Of a DNA stretch of 64,000 nucleotides, positions 22,486 to 34,917 are shown one piece after another. Position 1 is the stretch's first letter. Each line of letters starts with the position of its first letter. The notes under the pieces were generated by a model. That model was given only the letters and a program-made list of their open reading frames with translations, had not been told where the DNA came from and did no database searches. The DNA lies in the NCBI GenBank assembly GCA_034766995.1, contig CM068317.1, positions 49,376,425 through 49,440,424 of the forward strand. Direction: 5' to 3'. Both the position numbers and the translations under genes were made by a program. The stretch is from Acanthacorydalis orientalis (taxonomy: Eukaryota > Arthropoda > Insecta > Megaloptera > Corydalidae).

Positions 22486-24223
22486 ACATTGTATATATAT
22501 ATATAACATACATGTATCGAAATTCCTAACGATATGCATATAAAATGGGGGCTTTGTTATAGGCTGATGCGAAATCGGGCAGGTGGAAAAGATGTTATTC
22601 CCAGGTTGTTGGAAAAAATAGCCACTTCCGGTCTTTCTTTTAGTGGAAAAATCATGTACAATTATCATTTATGAAAAAGTTACAGTTGGATAGATACAAA
22701 TTAATAATCAGGAGGTGGAACCTCTTCTATTTCTCCTAACCATTTCTAACCCTCTTAAAAGGTGATTTTTTTATATAACTATCAATAAATATCGAAATCA
22801 CTATTGAAACAAGTATCAAATCAAAGATTACAACTTATCTTTAACGTATAAAATAGGGTGGAAGTGTTTAATTGGTCCTAAACAGTTTACACCCGCAATT
22901 TATTGCACGGCTTTCAATTCGTTTGTATTTTCCAGTTGGAAAAAATCATTTTCAGTACATGAATCAGTTCGATTGCTCCACCATATGATTTTGCACTAAA
23001 TAAACAATGTCAGTGATTGTTTAAACAAATTGCACAAACATATAAACTCTTCTTATTTGCATTCTTCAAAATTTTATTAGTGTTTCATGTAAGACTGTGA
23101 TAAAATTGAATGGAACATGATTTGTTATGCTATATTTAAAAAATACCGTTCTCGTAATTGTTTCTTTCAATCAAGCGACTGTTGAAGAGAGACTTTTTTA
23201 CTTTGAGATTTTACTTTCATTTCACTTTGAGAGGGCCTAAGGTGCAGATCGGAAAGCAACGTCAAGAAGACTAGAACGTTATAGTTTTCTGTTGATTTTG
23301 AATATTTTAGTTTCTCATTCAAACCTCATCCACACTCTGCTGGGGCATTGAATGTAGTGCATGTAGCATTTGTCACATTATGTCACATAGACTATGTGCA
23401 AATTTTTTTGTTTAACACCAGAAGACATTCTAGTCTTCTGGTATTTTTGAATATATTTATTGTCGGGACACGAATGGCATGGTGTGAAAATAATTACAGC
23501 CGTGACGTAACTGCGGCAAATTATCTGACTCACAAGTCTATTTTATCAAGTAATTATTTAATTAAAAAATCACCGTATACATAACATAAACAAATATTTC
23601 TTATAAAATACAAAAATATGACGGTTGAAACTACAAGACATCCGAACCGAGACGTCAGACATTCAGGACTCCCAGAACTAATGGCCTCTGTACAGACGGT
23701 CATTACGACCGTTGTGTCTTCGTCGAGTGGCTGTGTGCCTTTTCACCCTGAACAAGTCGATAGCTGCACGGACGGACGAAAACGTGTACTCGAGTACACT
23801 GACTGTTGCTTTACGACGGAGAACATCCGTCTTCGTCTTAAGATGTTGCCGTACGACATTACGATGCAAATATATAAACGTGAATTTTATTAATACAATC
23901 AATCTGAGTGCTGCTTCACGCTCGACACGGTCGAAACGAAACATTCATTAGTTATATGATTTCGGAGGATGATTTTTGAAGAAACGCGTGGATTTTATAG
24001 AGGATGTATCTCAGTACTGTTTCAAGATTGAAGTATTCCTCGGCGTCGTGTCTGTTAATCAGAATAGATTTAAAATGAATATTTGTTTATTTCATGCGCA
24101 CCGTTTAAAATGAAAGATTTTTCAACACAGACGCAATTTCTTAAGAGGTTGTATTTCACAGATGTCAAAATGACAGCTGTATTTTTTTGACATTTGTTAA
24201 ATTTTGACGACGATTCAATACCG
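22486..24223. other. AT-rich spacer, small CpG-rich part near 23.7 kb
   Basis: No repeat family or coding homology was recognised. Overlapping frames of 79-91 codons on both strands at 23.62-23.95 kb are unsupported. Confidence 0.4.
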
Positions 24224-24388
24224 TTGGAATACTTTGTTTAGGGTCATGTTAAAGGAGAGATGTACGCTAATAATCCTAAAACAATTTCTTCCCTAAAAAG
24301 TGAAATTCGAAGACTAATAATTGTTGAGATAGAGCGTCAGTCGTGTAGAGATGTTACTGAAAATTTTACCAAAAGAATGGCTACTTAA
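24224..24388 (+). pseudogene. C-terminal fragment of family H transposase
   Basis: Reads LEYFV-stop-GHVKGEMYA, then NNPKTISSLKSEIRRLI, then, after a one-base shift, VEIERQSCRDVTENFTKRM. This corresponds block by block to the minus-strand remnant at 12140-12330. The catalytic core and N-terminus are missing. It is preceded by AT-rich sequence with no TIR that I can define. Confidence 0.8.
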
Positions 24389-25189
24389 TAACCATTTTTT
24401 GTGGATAAAATTGGATATATTGATCTAGAAAATGGTTATTTATGAGAAAGCACGCGATGGTCATTAACACTATATTATTTTTCACTTATAAATGCCATAC
24501 CCTCATATATCATTTACAATACAGGAACTTGAAATTTCAGCGCCAATTCTGTATTCTCTTTCAAATTAAAAAAATGTGTCCACACTGGAAAACCTTTTAC
24601 ATTGTTTTTTCTCCTCAGATAATAATTTTTTTAACTTATTTTCTAGCACCACTGTACTTATATATATATATATATATATACATATATATGAGTGAATATG
24701 TAAATGTTTGTATCTCTGGGATTGTACACAAACGTACAAAGTAATTTGTTCAAAGAGATGAACGCTCAAATGATCTCGAATGGAGCTAAACGAAACGACT
24801 GACAGATGAATGGCCGGTTAGTAATTTATATACACTGCAGTTACACAATCCGTACGTTTGTTCTCGGTTTTTATTTGTTTCAATCACATGCCGTCCGTCT
24901 ATTTTCAAGAAAATACAGAACTGGTTAATTGAAACGTGCTCTGTTATTATTCGCTAGTAGTAATTGGAAATAAAAAACATGAATGTATCGGTAGATGCTA
25001 TGACATTGACAGTGTGCGACACGAAATGATGGTCAGTGACAATCGGCGCGGTTCTGGTCGTTTCAGTTTTTCGGATTCTTTACTGCGGTGAGGACGTTTT
25101 TGAATATCGTTTCAATTGAATCTTTGTTAAGAGAATAGCCTGTCTCTCAGTCAGAACCCATCTTAAATTTTAATCAATGATTGATTGAA
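24389..25189. other. AT-rich spacer with TA tract at 24659-24689
   Basis: A 100-codon frame at 24442-24744 runs through the microsatellite, so it is not credible as a gene. Nothing else seen. Confidence 0.4.
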
Positions 25190-26600
25190 ACATTGATCTT
25201 TTTAGAAAATAAATTCTTTCTTTAATCACACGAATCGCTAAAATATGTTTCCCGTGAGAAGTGTTCCATAAATCTTTATGGATCGTTTGTGATTTCTATT
25301 TATGCTTATCTCCCGTTCAATAGTTTAGCCACAAGAAGATGATTGAGAAACCACTGCTATAAGTACACATTTTTCGGAATATCTTAAGATTTTACTGTAT
25401 TTTTGAAAATCATAAAATATGTTCTGATCAAAAATTTTCAACAATTTTTTATATATCATTTGTGATTATCCTTTATGTTTATGTTGATGTTGATTGTCGA
25501 TACAGTCCAAGAATTTTTACAAGCGGATATTTGAAAAATCACTGCTCTATTTACAGAATTTTCGAAATATCTTCAGTCCAGATTTTTCTATACAATACAC
25601 AAAGATTCATAGTGATTTATTGAACATTTCTGATCAGAAAAAATCAATGACTAGTTTATTCAGTCGATAAACGGTAGTTTTGATTGAAGAAATAAATAAT
25701 TAAAATGTTAGTAATGTCAATTCTGACATAGTAGAAGGTGGATACAAAAAAATATTATTTTTAATTCTGAAGATGTCCTCTAATAGTTTCGTATTATAAC
25801 CATTAAATATTTTGAAAAATATTTTTTCTCGAATTTCTCATGTAAATTTTTAACAACTCTACATTTTCTTTCACGAATGAATACTTTTTTCATCCTTCAA
25901 ACTGTAAATTATATTTCTGATCAAAAGTATTTAATAAATCTTTATGTATTAGTCATGATTGTTAAGATGTCGAAAAAATCTGTCTAAGATTTTTGACACA
26001 CGGAGATGATTGAAAAAACACTGATTTAATTATAGAATTTTCGAAATATCTTAAGTACAGATTTGTCAGTACTTCGGTGGTCTAAAAATGATGGAATCGG
26101 AATTTAAATGTACATAAAGAACAATGAAAAGAATCAAGAGTGATTTGATGAATATATTCGACCATTGAAATAAAATAAGTTATTTATCGAGGCCATAAAT
26201 GATATGTTTATTGAAAGATAATTAACAATTATGAAAGTTAAATAAAAAGAAATATTTTTGATTCTGAAAAGAAAATGTCTATTTTCTAGTAGCTTCATAC
26301 TACAGTTTCTAATATTTTCAAACACTATTTTCTACAATTTCTTTATTCTCTTTCATTAATGAATTATTTTTTAATCACTCGATCCGCAAAAAAATCTTCT
26401 GAATAAAAATGTTCAACGTAAATTGATTTTCTTTCATTCCACAAAGCATAGTGAATTTTTCTGATCAAAATTCTTCAATAAATGTTTTCGTTTCTCGGTT
26501 ATAGATTTTCATAAGACATGACACTCTGAAGATGAAAGAATTTCCATCGAAATGTATAAAGGCAATACTGCTATGAAATTTTTATGATCAGAATAAGTTT
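25190..26600. repeat. Diverged long-period AT-rich repeats (about 500 bp spacing)
   Basis: The block tctgatcaaaa-tatt-aataaatc recurs near 25420, 25918 and 26460. The block gagatgattgaaaaa-cactg plus tagaattttcgaaatatctt recurs near 25331, 25520 and 26005. The block ttttgattctgaa-a-gt followed by tttctaat and a ttcactctttca-gaat block recurs near 25758 and 26258. The copies are old and partly out of order, so boundaries are approximate. No coding. Confidence 0.55.
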
Positions 26601-29058
26601 TAAGCTCTGACGCGTGAAAAAAAAGATTTATCTATGGGAAAAAAATGTGATTTTATTATACACAATATCAGAACTGTGTTGTTATTAAACTTTTCGATAA
26701 TTGAGAAAATATTCAGCTTTGGTATTCGTTCTGAATCTATATTTTTAAATATTCTTGTCGAATATTCTCTGTTCGGTTATAAAAAAGTGCTGTGTTACAA
26801 CGTAATGTCCAAGTGAAGGCAGAATTAGCATTTAAAAAGAGTATTTTGTAGCATTTAAGTGTAATAAAAGATAAGAGCCCGGAATTGAATACAAGACAAT
26901 CGCTTATCTATCTGAAACTCAACCCTATTCCTCTGAAACGGTATCCTTCGCCGAATAAAAAAAAACCTAGTACGAGAAACAATACATGTAAAGTGGAAAC
27001 TAGACAGGAGTGCTCTAAATCCGACCCTCCATTTAAAAGAAAGCGACCGCGTCCTTAACTCTAATCTCAGGTACGCCTTCGGAGGGCGCGCGGCGTCCCG
27101 ACGCTATCGTTACATCTCCGTCGAATACCGTCATTCGTACGAAACGCCGAAATAAAATGAGAAAAATACGACGGAGACTCTGTTGTGTATTTCGCTGAGA
27201 CGGCGAGTGTTCGTGAAAAGGGGGGAACGAGCGCGCGTTCGCATCCGGGCGAGCGCGCGAACGACGCGCACTTCAAGGCGGCGGCACGGTGACGGTCTCG
27301 GCGGCGGAGTTCACTCTTCGGAGGAGCGCGGATCGAGTCGGAAAATATATTTACCGATAGATAAATCACGGAGCCGCTGCCCCCCGGTCGCGGCTGGGAC
27401 GATGCCGAGATTTGCATTCTTGTTGTTTGTTCGGTACGAGCGCGGAGGAACGAGTAAATCAATACACCGGCTCTTTTTATGAACTGTACGATTATGTTTC
27501 GGTTAGAGTGGCTGTGCACCACGAATTTCTGTACGAATTTTTTTAGTCGACCGAGCAAGGAATCCACCGTAGAGGCTCGGTCAAATTTGTTCTTTTCCGT
27601 CAGATCATGTGGCACACAAACATCGAGCTTTAAATTGTACTCAAGTTTTTTTTTTAAATACTGAATCTGAAGCCGAGGACTGGTGAAGGAATATCTTTGA
27701 TATCTGAACTATTGATTTATTTAAGGGAGACAATTCTAGTACAGTTCCAAATTGATTACTGTGTACTGTTTTATGAAATGGATAACCTGTAAAGAAAATT
27801 GAATTTGTTAAAATATTTTCAGAAATTAATTTTTTCATAGAGTTTTATGTACACCGTATCTTTGAAAATGATAGAATTTGTATATAAATGAGAATAAATT
27901 ACAATTAAGATGATCCAGAATCAAATTTTGATCAAAACCAATTTCTTGTTTCTGGACTGAGTAAGAAATCTACTCGTGAAAGCGAATTTAGACACAGTAC
28001 TAGAACTCTATCGAAAAAATATACCGTAGAATACAGATCTCCTCATTAATTTCATATTTTAAATCAGGAGAATCCGTTCCCTTATACAATATCGTCAGAG
28101 TAACAAACAAGACGGTCGGAACGATTCGTTTAAATAAATCCTCTCGTGCGAATCTCTTCGAATCGTATAAATATTCAACGTTTGTATACTTCCACAATCA
28201 AATTAAAATCGATCAATTAACGCACGCCTCATAAAACGTAACGTCAATAATTAGATTTTCAACGAGGGCCGTCGGATTCGTTGTTTGTTCAACGAACCGT
28301 CGTCCTTATCGTTACACTTCGAACCGGCGCCTCTTCGAACAGGAACGAAACGACGGTCGGTCGGTCGGTCGAGAGCGAACTGGAAATCCGTCCGTATGTT
28401 CTAATCAATTCTTATCCGATTTCCATTCGAATGACTGTGTGCGTATGTGCTTGTGTGTCCGGAGTCGAACGCGCGGATCGATCCGAACAAAAGCGTTCAC
28501 CCGCCGATCGCACGTTCGGCGCACGTTATTATGATCCATTTTGGTCTTGTGGGAGTCGTCGGAGCCGCTGTAATAAAATCACGCGTCTGAAACTTTGGAC
28601 GTGCTCGAAGGTAGTGCAAGGGAGGACGGGCATCTTGCCGAGCACTTAGGTGGGATGGATATACTTTCAGTGAACGAGGTATCCGGAAACGATTTCAGTA
28701 CTCGTGCACTATCGAGATTTGTTCCTATGGCGTGGATCCGTCGAAGAAATTGTGAAATGAACACCGTATCCAATTCATTTTATATTAAAAACAATGAAGT
28801 CTTGAACAGCGGTTTAAGACTACATTATCATCATTCTACTTCAATAATAAAAATAATAGCAAGAATTGAAACAACTCTGACTCATTTTCCATCAAAAATA
28901 GTACAGTAAAGTTTTTCAATACTAGACTAAGACGATCTTGAAAAGTTTTATACAGAATTTTATGGAATTCAAGGAAGAAACTTGTCGAAAAAAATCGTAG
29001 AGGTTGTGTTGAAAGAGAAATGTACTTTTCTAAAACTTATATTCTATCTCTTCTTCAT
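26601..29058. other. AT-rich spacer with two CpG-rich patches
   Basis: Patch 27040-27500 holds a 182-codon minus frame (27067-27615) with a 99-codon plus frame over the same bases. It is R/S-rich with no domain, as expected from composition. Patch 28260-28640 includes a (GGTC)n run (gacggtcggtcggtcggtcg) and a 122-codon frame without homology. Neither is called a gene. Confidence 0.45.
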
Positions 29059-29289
29059 TTTTCCATCGATCCCATAAGCCTTTGCGTCAAGTTTCCAAAA
29101 ATCCTGTGTAAAATAGCAAGTCAGAGAAAATAAGTGCTTTTTTTTCTGTATAATAAGACTCAGTGAAAGAATGTGTGTTTTTTTATAGATTTTATAGAAA
29201 TTAAAGAGAAGACGTGAAGAGCAGCAGAACAGTATTAGACATTAAACATATTTTCATTATTTTTGTATAAAAAATAATTTCTATTATTG

Positions 29290-29335
<46 letters not shown>

Positions 29336-29338
29336 GTA

Positions 29339-29396
<58 letters not shown>

Positions 29397-29690
29397 TACA
29401 TTAATTATCTCCCTATTCCTTTGAAGTTGTCCTCACATCCAAATTAAAAAATAATCGGTAATTTTCCATCGATGCTGTAAGCCTTTGTGTCAAGTTTCGA
29501 AAACTCCTGTGTAAAATAGCAAATCAAAGCGAAAATAATTTTTTTTCTGTATAATAAGACTTGCTGTAAGAACGTTGTGTTTTTTTTACAGATTTTATAG
29601 AAATTAAAGAGAAGAGGAAAAGCAGCAGAACAGAATTAGACATGAAACATATTTTCATTATTTTTGTGTAGAAAATAAGTTCTGTTATTG

Positions 29691-29766
<76 letters not shown>

Positions 29767-29830
29767 GTATTAATTATCTCCCTATTTTTTAAAGCGGTCT
29801 GCACGTCCCAATCAATAAATAGTCGGTAGT
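29059..29830. repeat. Direct duplication, unit about 404 bp, each with a TA tract
   Basis: Unit 1 starts at ttttccatcgat (29058) and unit 2 at 29462. Both contain gtcaagttt-aaaa-tcctgt, gtaaaatagcaa, tgtataataagact, tagaaattaaagagaag and gcagcagaacag-attagaca. Both continue through tgatatatacatatatat to a long (TA)n tract (29291-29395 and 29690-29763), and end ttaattatctccctatt. Identity is high by eye. No coding; frames through the TA tracts are artefacts. Confidence 0.85.
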
Positions 29831-31061
29831 GCACTCCGTTTAGAAGCATAAAGTGAATGGTTCTATCGCCAAGATCATAATTAAACTTTGTGAAATTTGC
29901 AACGGCACGTCGTGCTCGAGTCATTTCCTCGAAAGCAATTACTTATCGTTCCGTTAGTACTGAAAGTGCATCGGTGTGACATCTCCGATGCACCGATCGC
30001 AATTTTAATTACGTCATTCAGGCAGATTGATCCACCTGCGAGCACCCACGCCACATAAACTAATCAACAACGTTCCACGACATACACAGTGATCGTTAAG
30101 ACTCGAGACCAGCACTTAACACGACCTGCGTCTTCAGACTATTTGAAAGAGGGAGCTTTCGTTTGTACGGCGGTCTTGGGAATTAAGCTAGGAACGGATG
30201 TTTTTTAAAAAAAAGTATGTGATGAAGATAACAAGTACTTTGCCGCTTCAAGGATGATGGTATTGGCATCGAAATGAACATTAATAAAAATCAACAATGA
30301 CAAAATTCAGAGACTCAAAGTTACTGTGAAAACTCTTCAGGTTAGATTTTCCTGCAGCCTAACGCTTTGAAGATGATAGATCGAAAAATCGGCACCATCA
30401 GCATCCGTTTTTTTTTTGACCGTTTTTGGTTTTTGTCTGATCTTGTCTATGTTCTCAGTACTCTTGACGGGAGTTGTCGAGCTTTGGGATTAGATTCCTA
30501 TTATCCAGACTTTAACTTGTATTATTAGCAATCTTGCTATTTAATTGTGTAATATCTGGACTTTCTCGCTAGGAAAATTTCCCATCGGCACTCAACAATC
30601 GCCAATTTAAATTTACTGATGATTTTCGTTCAAGAACACTTTTAATAACTGACGGAACAAAAAAAGAAAACCACAAAGAATACGTTCCTAAAACTTATTG
30701 AATACATTCGATCTGTTAATCTTGAACAGATACATTTTTCCACTGAAAGCTCGCCGCGCCGGATAATTCTGTACAAGCTTTCTTTCACTGTAATCGAATC
30801 GATTTCGACGAACCGGCAGCGACGGACCGGTTTTCTAATACACTGCGAATGTAATCCGTCCAACTTTCCTACCATCCAATTAACGATTGATTGATGGCCA
30901 TTCGAGATTTAAAGACTCGTCCGTACGGGAAGCCATTATCGTTTCACAACGTACACTTTACACTTTTGGTACGTTTTATTTTTATACGACATTCGAATAG
31001 GACCAGTTATGGTGAAATTCGTGTGAGAAATACATGATGTTTTGTGTACTTTTTCCTCATC

Positions 31062-31122
<61 letters not shown>

Positions 31123-31837
31123 ATATGTCTGTGTGATTTATTAAATCTGTTTCCAACATAAAAAAAGAGAACGTAGAGAAGTTTGATATACAATGAACGC
31201 AGTAACAAATCTACCAGCAACATAACCGTGAAATTATTTTCGTCCATCAAAAGTGTGTTAGTGTCAGAAACATCTGCAGCGAATGTTCATCGCTGCGACT
31301 GTATCGTGCGGTGTGTGTGTGTGTTAGTTCAACTTTAATTATCACCGGCGAAACATTAAAAGTAATTTACGTCGCGTGGAATTTAAAAGCGACGGCTTTT
31401 TTTCGGTGCGAAGAACTCCGCCGGCTCGAAAACTTAATTATTTCTGAACTGTGTCGCGCACACATCGTGAAATATGCACGGACGCACGTGGACTCGACGC
31501 CGTGTCTCTCTCCCTCCCTCTCTCTCTCTGCTTTTTTTTGAGTTATTCGTCCAATTAACTGCTCCAGAACGAGCTTTTATTGCTCGGACGGCGACGGTTC
31601 GGATCGGCGGGATGTTGATAGTGGTTCGGTTGTGGAACGATTGGAAGAGTTACATACATCGATTTGTATGTCCTCATCACGGAAAGATCTGTGTTTATTT
31701 TATCAAAAAAAAAAATTAAAGTTGTATATGTATATATGTAGAATTACTTCGGAGTAATGGAGGAGTGAAAATATTTTAAATTGTTCAAAAATACAATTTC
31801 ATCTTTTCAGATGGGATCAAAGCAATTTTTCAATGTT
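29831..31837. other. Spacer with stem-loop repeat, TA tract and CpG-rich patch
   Basis: Copy of the dispersed stem-loop motif at 30248-30277 (aggatgatggtattggcatc gaaatg). TA tract 31063-31120. A (GT)n tract lies near 31311. A CpG-rich patch at 31360-31650 contains a CT-rich run (31505-31529). Bases 31757-31837 match 39067-39152 (ggaggagtgaaaat-ttttaa), a short dispersed repeat. Confidence 0.45.
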
Positions 31838-31983
31838 CAACAATTCAAGAGCTTGCATATAAATTATATATTAGTCATCCAACAGTTCTGCACCACTTAA
31901 AACAGCTAGAAAAATCAAAAAAGAAAAAAATGTACATGAACTTGAAAGTCACAAACCGTAATTATTTTTCTGCCAACCTAATA
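31838..31983 (+). pseudogene. Mariner helix-turn-helix fragment with 3' TIR (family D)
   Basis: Reads TIQELAYKLYISHPTVLHHL followed by KQLEKSKK, the second helix-turn-helix of a mariner transposase. It matches TIRELARKLSVSRPTVLDRL-KQLGKSKK on the minus strand at 41.03-41.12 kb. Thirty codons later it meets the inverted terminus (cgtaattatttttctgccaa-cctaata). The catalytic domain is deleted; the same deletion in the 41 kb copy suggests one deleted ancestor. Confidence 0.8.
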
Positions 31984-32536
31984 CAACAAAAAATGTACTG
32001 AAGAGAACTGCGATCGAACTCTGAAACTACACACTTTTTTTCTAATCAAAGTATCTAATAAACGATCACTGAAACTTATTGATTACTCCGCATGTGCATT
32101 TCGATGACGATGCCATCATCATCAGAGCGACGCAGGACAGAAAAATCTGTCTTTTTTATTTAAATTATCAATAATCAAAAATGGTTCAGATTTTTGATTC
32201 GTTCCCATTTCTGATTTCAAAATAACTGTTTGCATTTTTAAATAGACCATTGGGTTTCTTTGTGTACACAGTTTCGTACATGTGTGACTAGATTTTAACT
32301 TATGTGTCTTATTCTTGATGTCACTCTTTGATTTTTTCATTCGTCCGTCGACATCTTCAGGTAGATACTGATGCCACTAATTAAATATCCAAGCGATTGA
32401 CACAGAAAATCAATATCGACCTGAACATGTCTACAGATGAAACCAACGGTGAATAAAAAAAATGATGTCCGTGGTTGCCACACTCTTTACAAGTGAAACT
32501 CCTATAAGGAAGAATTTATATATAGAAAAAAATATA
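31984..32536. other. AT-rich spacer with stem-loop repeat
   Basis: The minus-strand copy of the dispersed repeat runs 32127 to 32035 (ctgatgatgatggcatcgtc, then gatcgtttattagatac, then tgattagaaaaaaagtgtg). Nothing else recognised. Confidence 0.45.
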
Positions 32537-32616
32537 TATTAAGAATCAATTATAGTTTAATGTATGTTTTTATTATTAGTGAGGTTAGAACACAATTCAT
32601 TTGTGAAATTAAATAT
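32537..32616. repeat. 80-bp dispersed repeat (pair with 34546-34622)
   Basis: Shares aagaat-aattatag-ttaatg, tatgtttt-att-tagtga, gttagaaca-aattcatttg and tgaaattaaat with the second copy 2 kb downstream, in the same orientation. Confidence 0.7.
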
Positions 32617-32619
32617 ATT

Positions 32620-32662
<43 letters not shown>

Positions 32663-33494
32663 GAGAGAGAGAAGAAAATGGTATTATAAATGAAGGAGTA
32701 CAACAATCAGATTATGCAGTAGTCAGAACGACTTATTTAAATTAAATTGGAATTGAAACACGATTACAACTGCTTGATACATATGTGTATGTATATATAT
32801 ATATATATATATAAAATACACACAGTCGACACGCAAAATATTATACAGAGAGATACATAAACACAAAAGCTGTTGTTAATATAGATTAGATACTATGTCA
32901 TATAAATAATATGGTACACAACGAGAAAATTATTTACACGGTTTCAAATTAGAATGACAAACGCTAATAACAACAAATCGTTTTCATTCAGCAGTGTCCA
33001 TTTGTTCATACTTTAAATAACATGATTCAGCGACGAGAAACTGTAACGAAATAGTGAAACGGGCCGTCCCCACTCAACTCCCACCAGTGTCATACGCGGA
33101 ACAGCCACGCTATCGACATCCGTTTTACTCTGATTTCTATGACACACCGTGTCCTAAGAAGTTACACTTCGAAAATCGAACATCGACCGAAAAGACAAGA
33201 AACATACAACGCTTGTGATTGTTTTCAAAATTTCAGCTTTATTTCTTCAATATTTTGCAGTGTTTCTCTATTCTATTCGCCACTGAAACTTCTGGTCTTG
33301 TTTTAAACATTCATAGCGAGTGTTTGAAGAGACACGGAAATGAATAATTCTATATTTTTCAATCTATAACGAACTGTAAAAATTCATAAGCAGACACAGA
33401 TGTAGAAACCTTTTTTGTTTATTTATAAAACAGTTTGTAAATTTAATAAAGACACAGAACATATTTTCGGAAATAAATTATTGATACACACACA

Positions 33495-33536
<42 letters not shown>

Positions 33537-33747
33537 TGCCTTCCACTTTATTCGATATTCATAGAGCTTGTACACAAGACAATTTATGTAAATTTCATTC
33601 CGATAAAACTTTCCGTACTCGTATAATTCTCGGTTAAGCATATGTGGTACGCTATGAAGTTTTTTTTATGTACTTATTTATTATTCGACCTCCATTCGGA
33701 AAATTTTCAAATAGCGGTTTATACTTAAAAACATTCACCCTTCATAC

Positions 33748-33808
<61 letters not shown>

Positions 33809-34545
33809 TATAAGTATTGAATATCGTCGATACAGAAAAATTTAATCCTATATTTTCGAAAAAGAAATATTAGAATCAATGTTAATACAATATCGTAGAA
33901 CGTGACATCGTTGAACATCAAATGCAGTGTCAATAAAAACCTGCTATAAAAATCTCGGTTCGGTTCTGGTATCAATAAAAATATGACACCGCTACGTGAA
34001 TTCCAACATCGGCGACGACAGTAAAACGTCGTCCATAAAATACAGAGTGAGACTGTTCGAATAAAAAAAAGTGTTTGTGATCAAGCGAACACGAGGTCGT
34101 CTCGGTACTCTATCAGAGATGTTCCCCGCTCGACGATCAGAAATCGATTTGTTTAGAGCACAATATGATTACAGTTCATTAATCTGTAGAGTTTCGCGAA
34201 CGCATCGCCACTGTTTTCGCTCAGCACGAGAACAGAAAGAATAATCCGTTCGCGAGAACGAATTTGGAAAGTGTCAGAACTGTATCGTGTCCAGATCTGT
34301 TTTTATGACCTGTAATTTTTTCCTTGATCATCTAGGCTCTGTGTCCGTTGTACGAGACTGATTATCTTGATTTTCTGTATTCAATTCTGATGGTTTATAT
34401 TTTTAATTTTAAGATAAAGTTAGGAATTAATTGTTATAAAACACTTCTCAAACTGGAGTTAGATTTTATGTTATTAAACATTTCTGAGATCTATCTATAC
34501 TTTGGACCCGAAAAGATGAGAGCACCTTCATCCAAATACATATAA
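32617..34545. other. AT-rich spacer with four TA tracts
   Basis: TA tracts at 32622-32658, 32786-32812, 33498-33534 and 33750-33812. No coding homology; a CpG-bearing stretch at 33970-34270 shows no features. Confidence 0.4.
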
Positions 34546-34622
34546 GTAAGAATAAATTATAGCTTAATGTATGTTTTCATTGATAGTGAAGTTAGAACAG
34601 AATTCATTTGTGAAATTAAATT
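34546..34622. repeat. 80-bp dispersed repeat, second copy
   Basis: Matches 32537-32616 in the same orientation; ends tttgtgaaattaaattt. Confidence 0.7.
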
Positions 34623-34877
34623 TAACAAGAGTGTCAGAACTGAGAGAGTGAAAAACTACGATTCTACGATTTAAATTCTACGGTTTCTGCGATTTAAATT
34701 ATGCTTATAGATATTTTTCTGTTGATTACTTGATATACGAATAACCTTATTGAAGAATTATAACAGCAATGAAGAAATGTTAAGAAATAAATTGAACGAC
34801 ACAAATTTTCCACCTAAATAAATTTTCTGACAATAAGTGAAGGAAATTTGCAACCGATGCTTTTAATTTCTTCATCG

Positions 34878-34917
<40 letters not shown>

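Noticed and set aside
27067..27615. 182-codon minus-strand frame in a CpG-rich patch
   Set aside because: A 99-codon frame is open on the other strand over the same bases. The peptide is low-complexity R/S-rich with no domain, as expected where stop codons are scarce.
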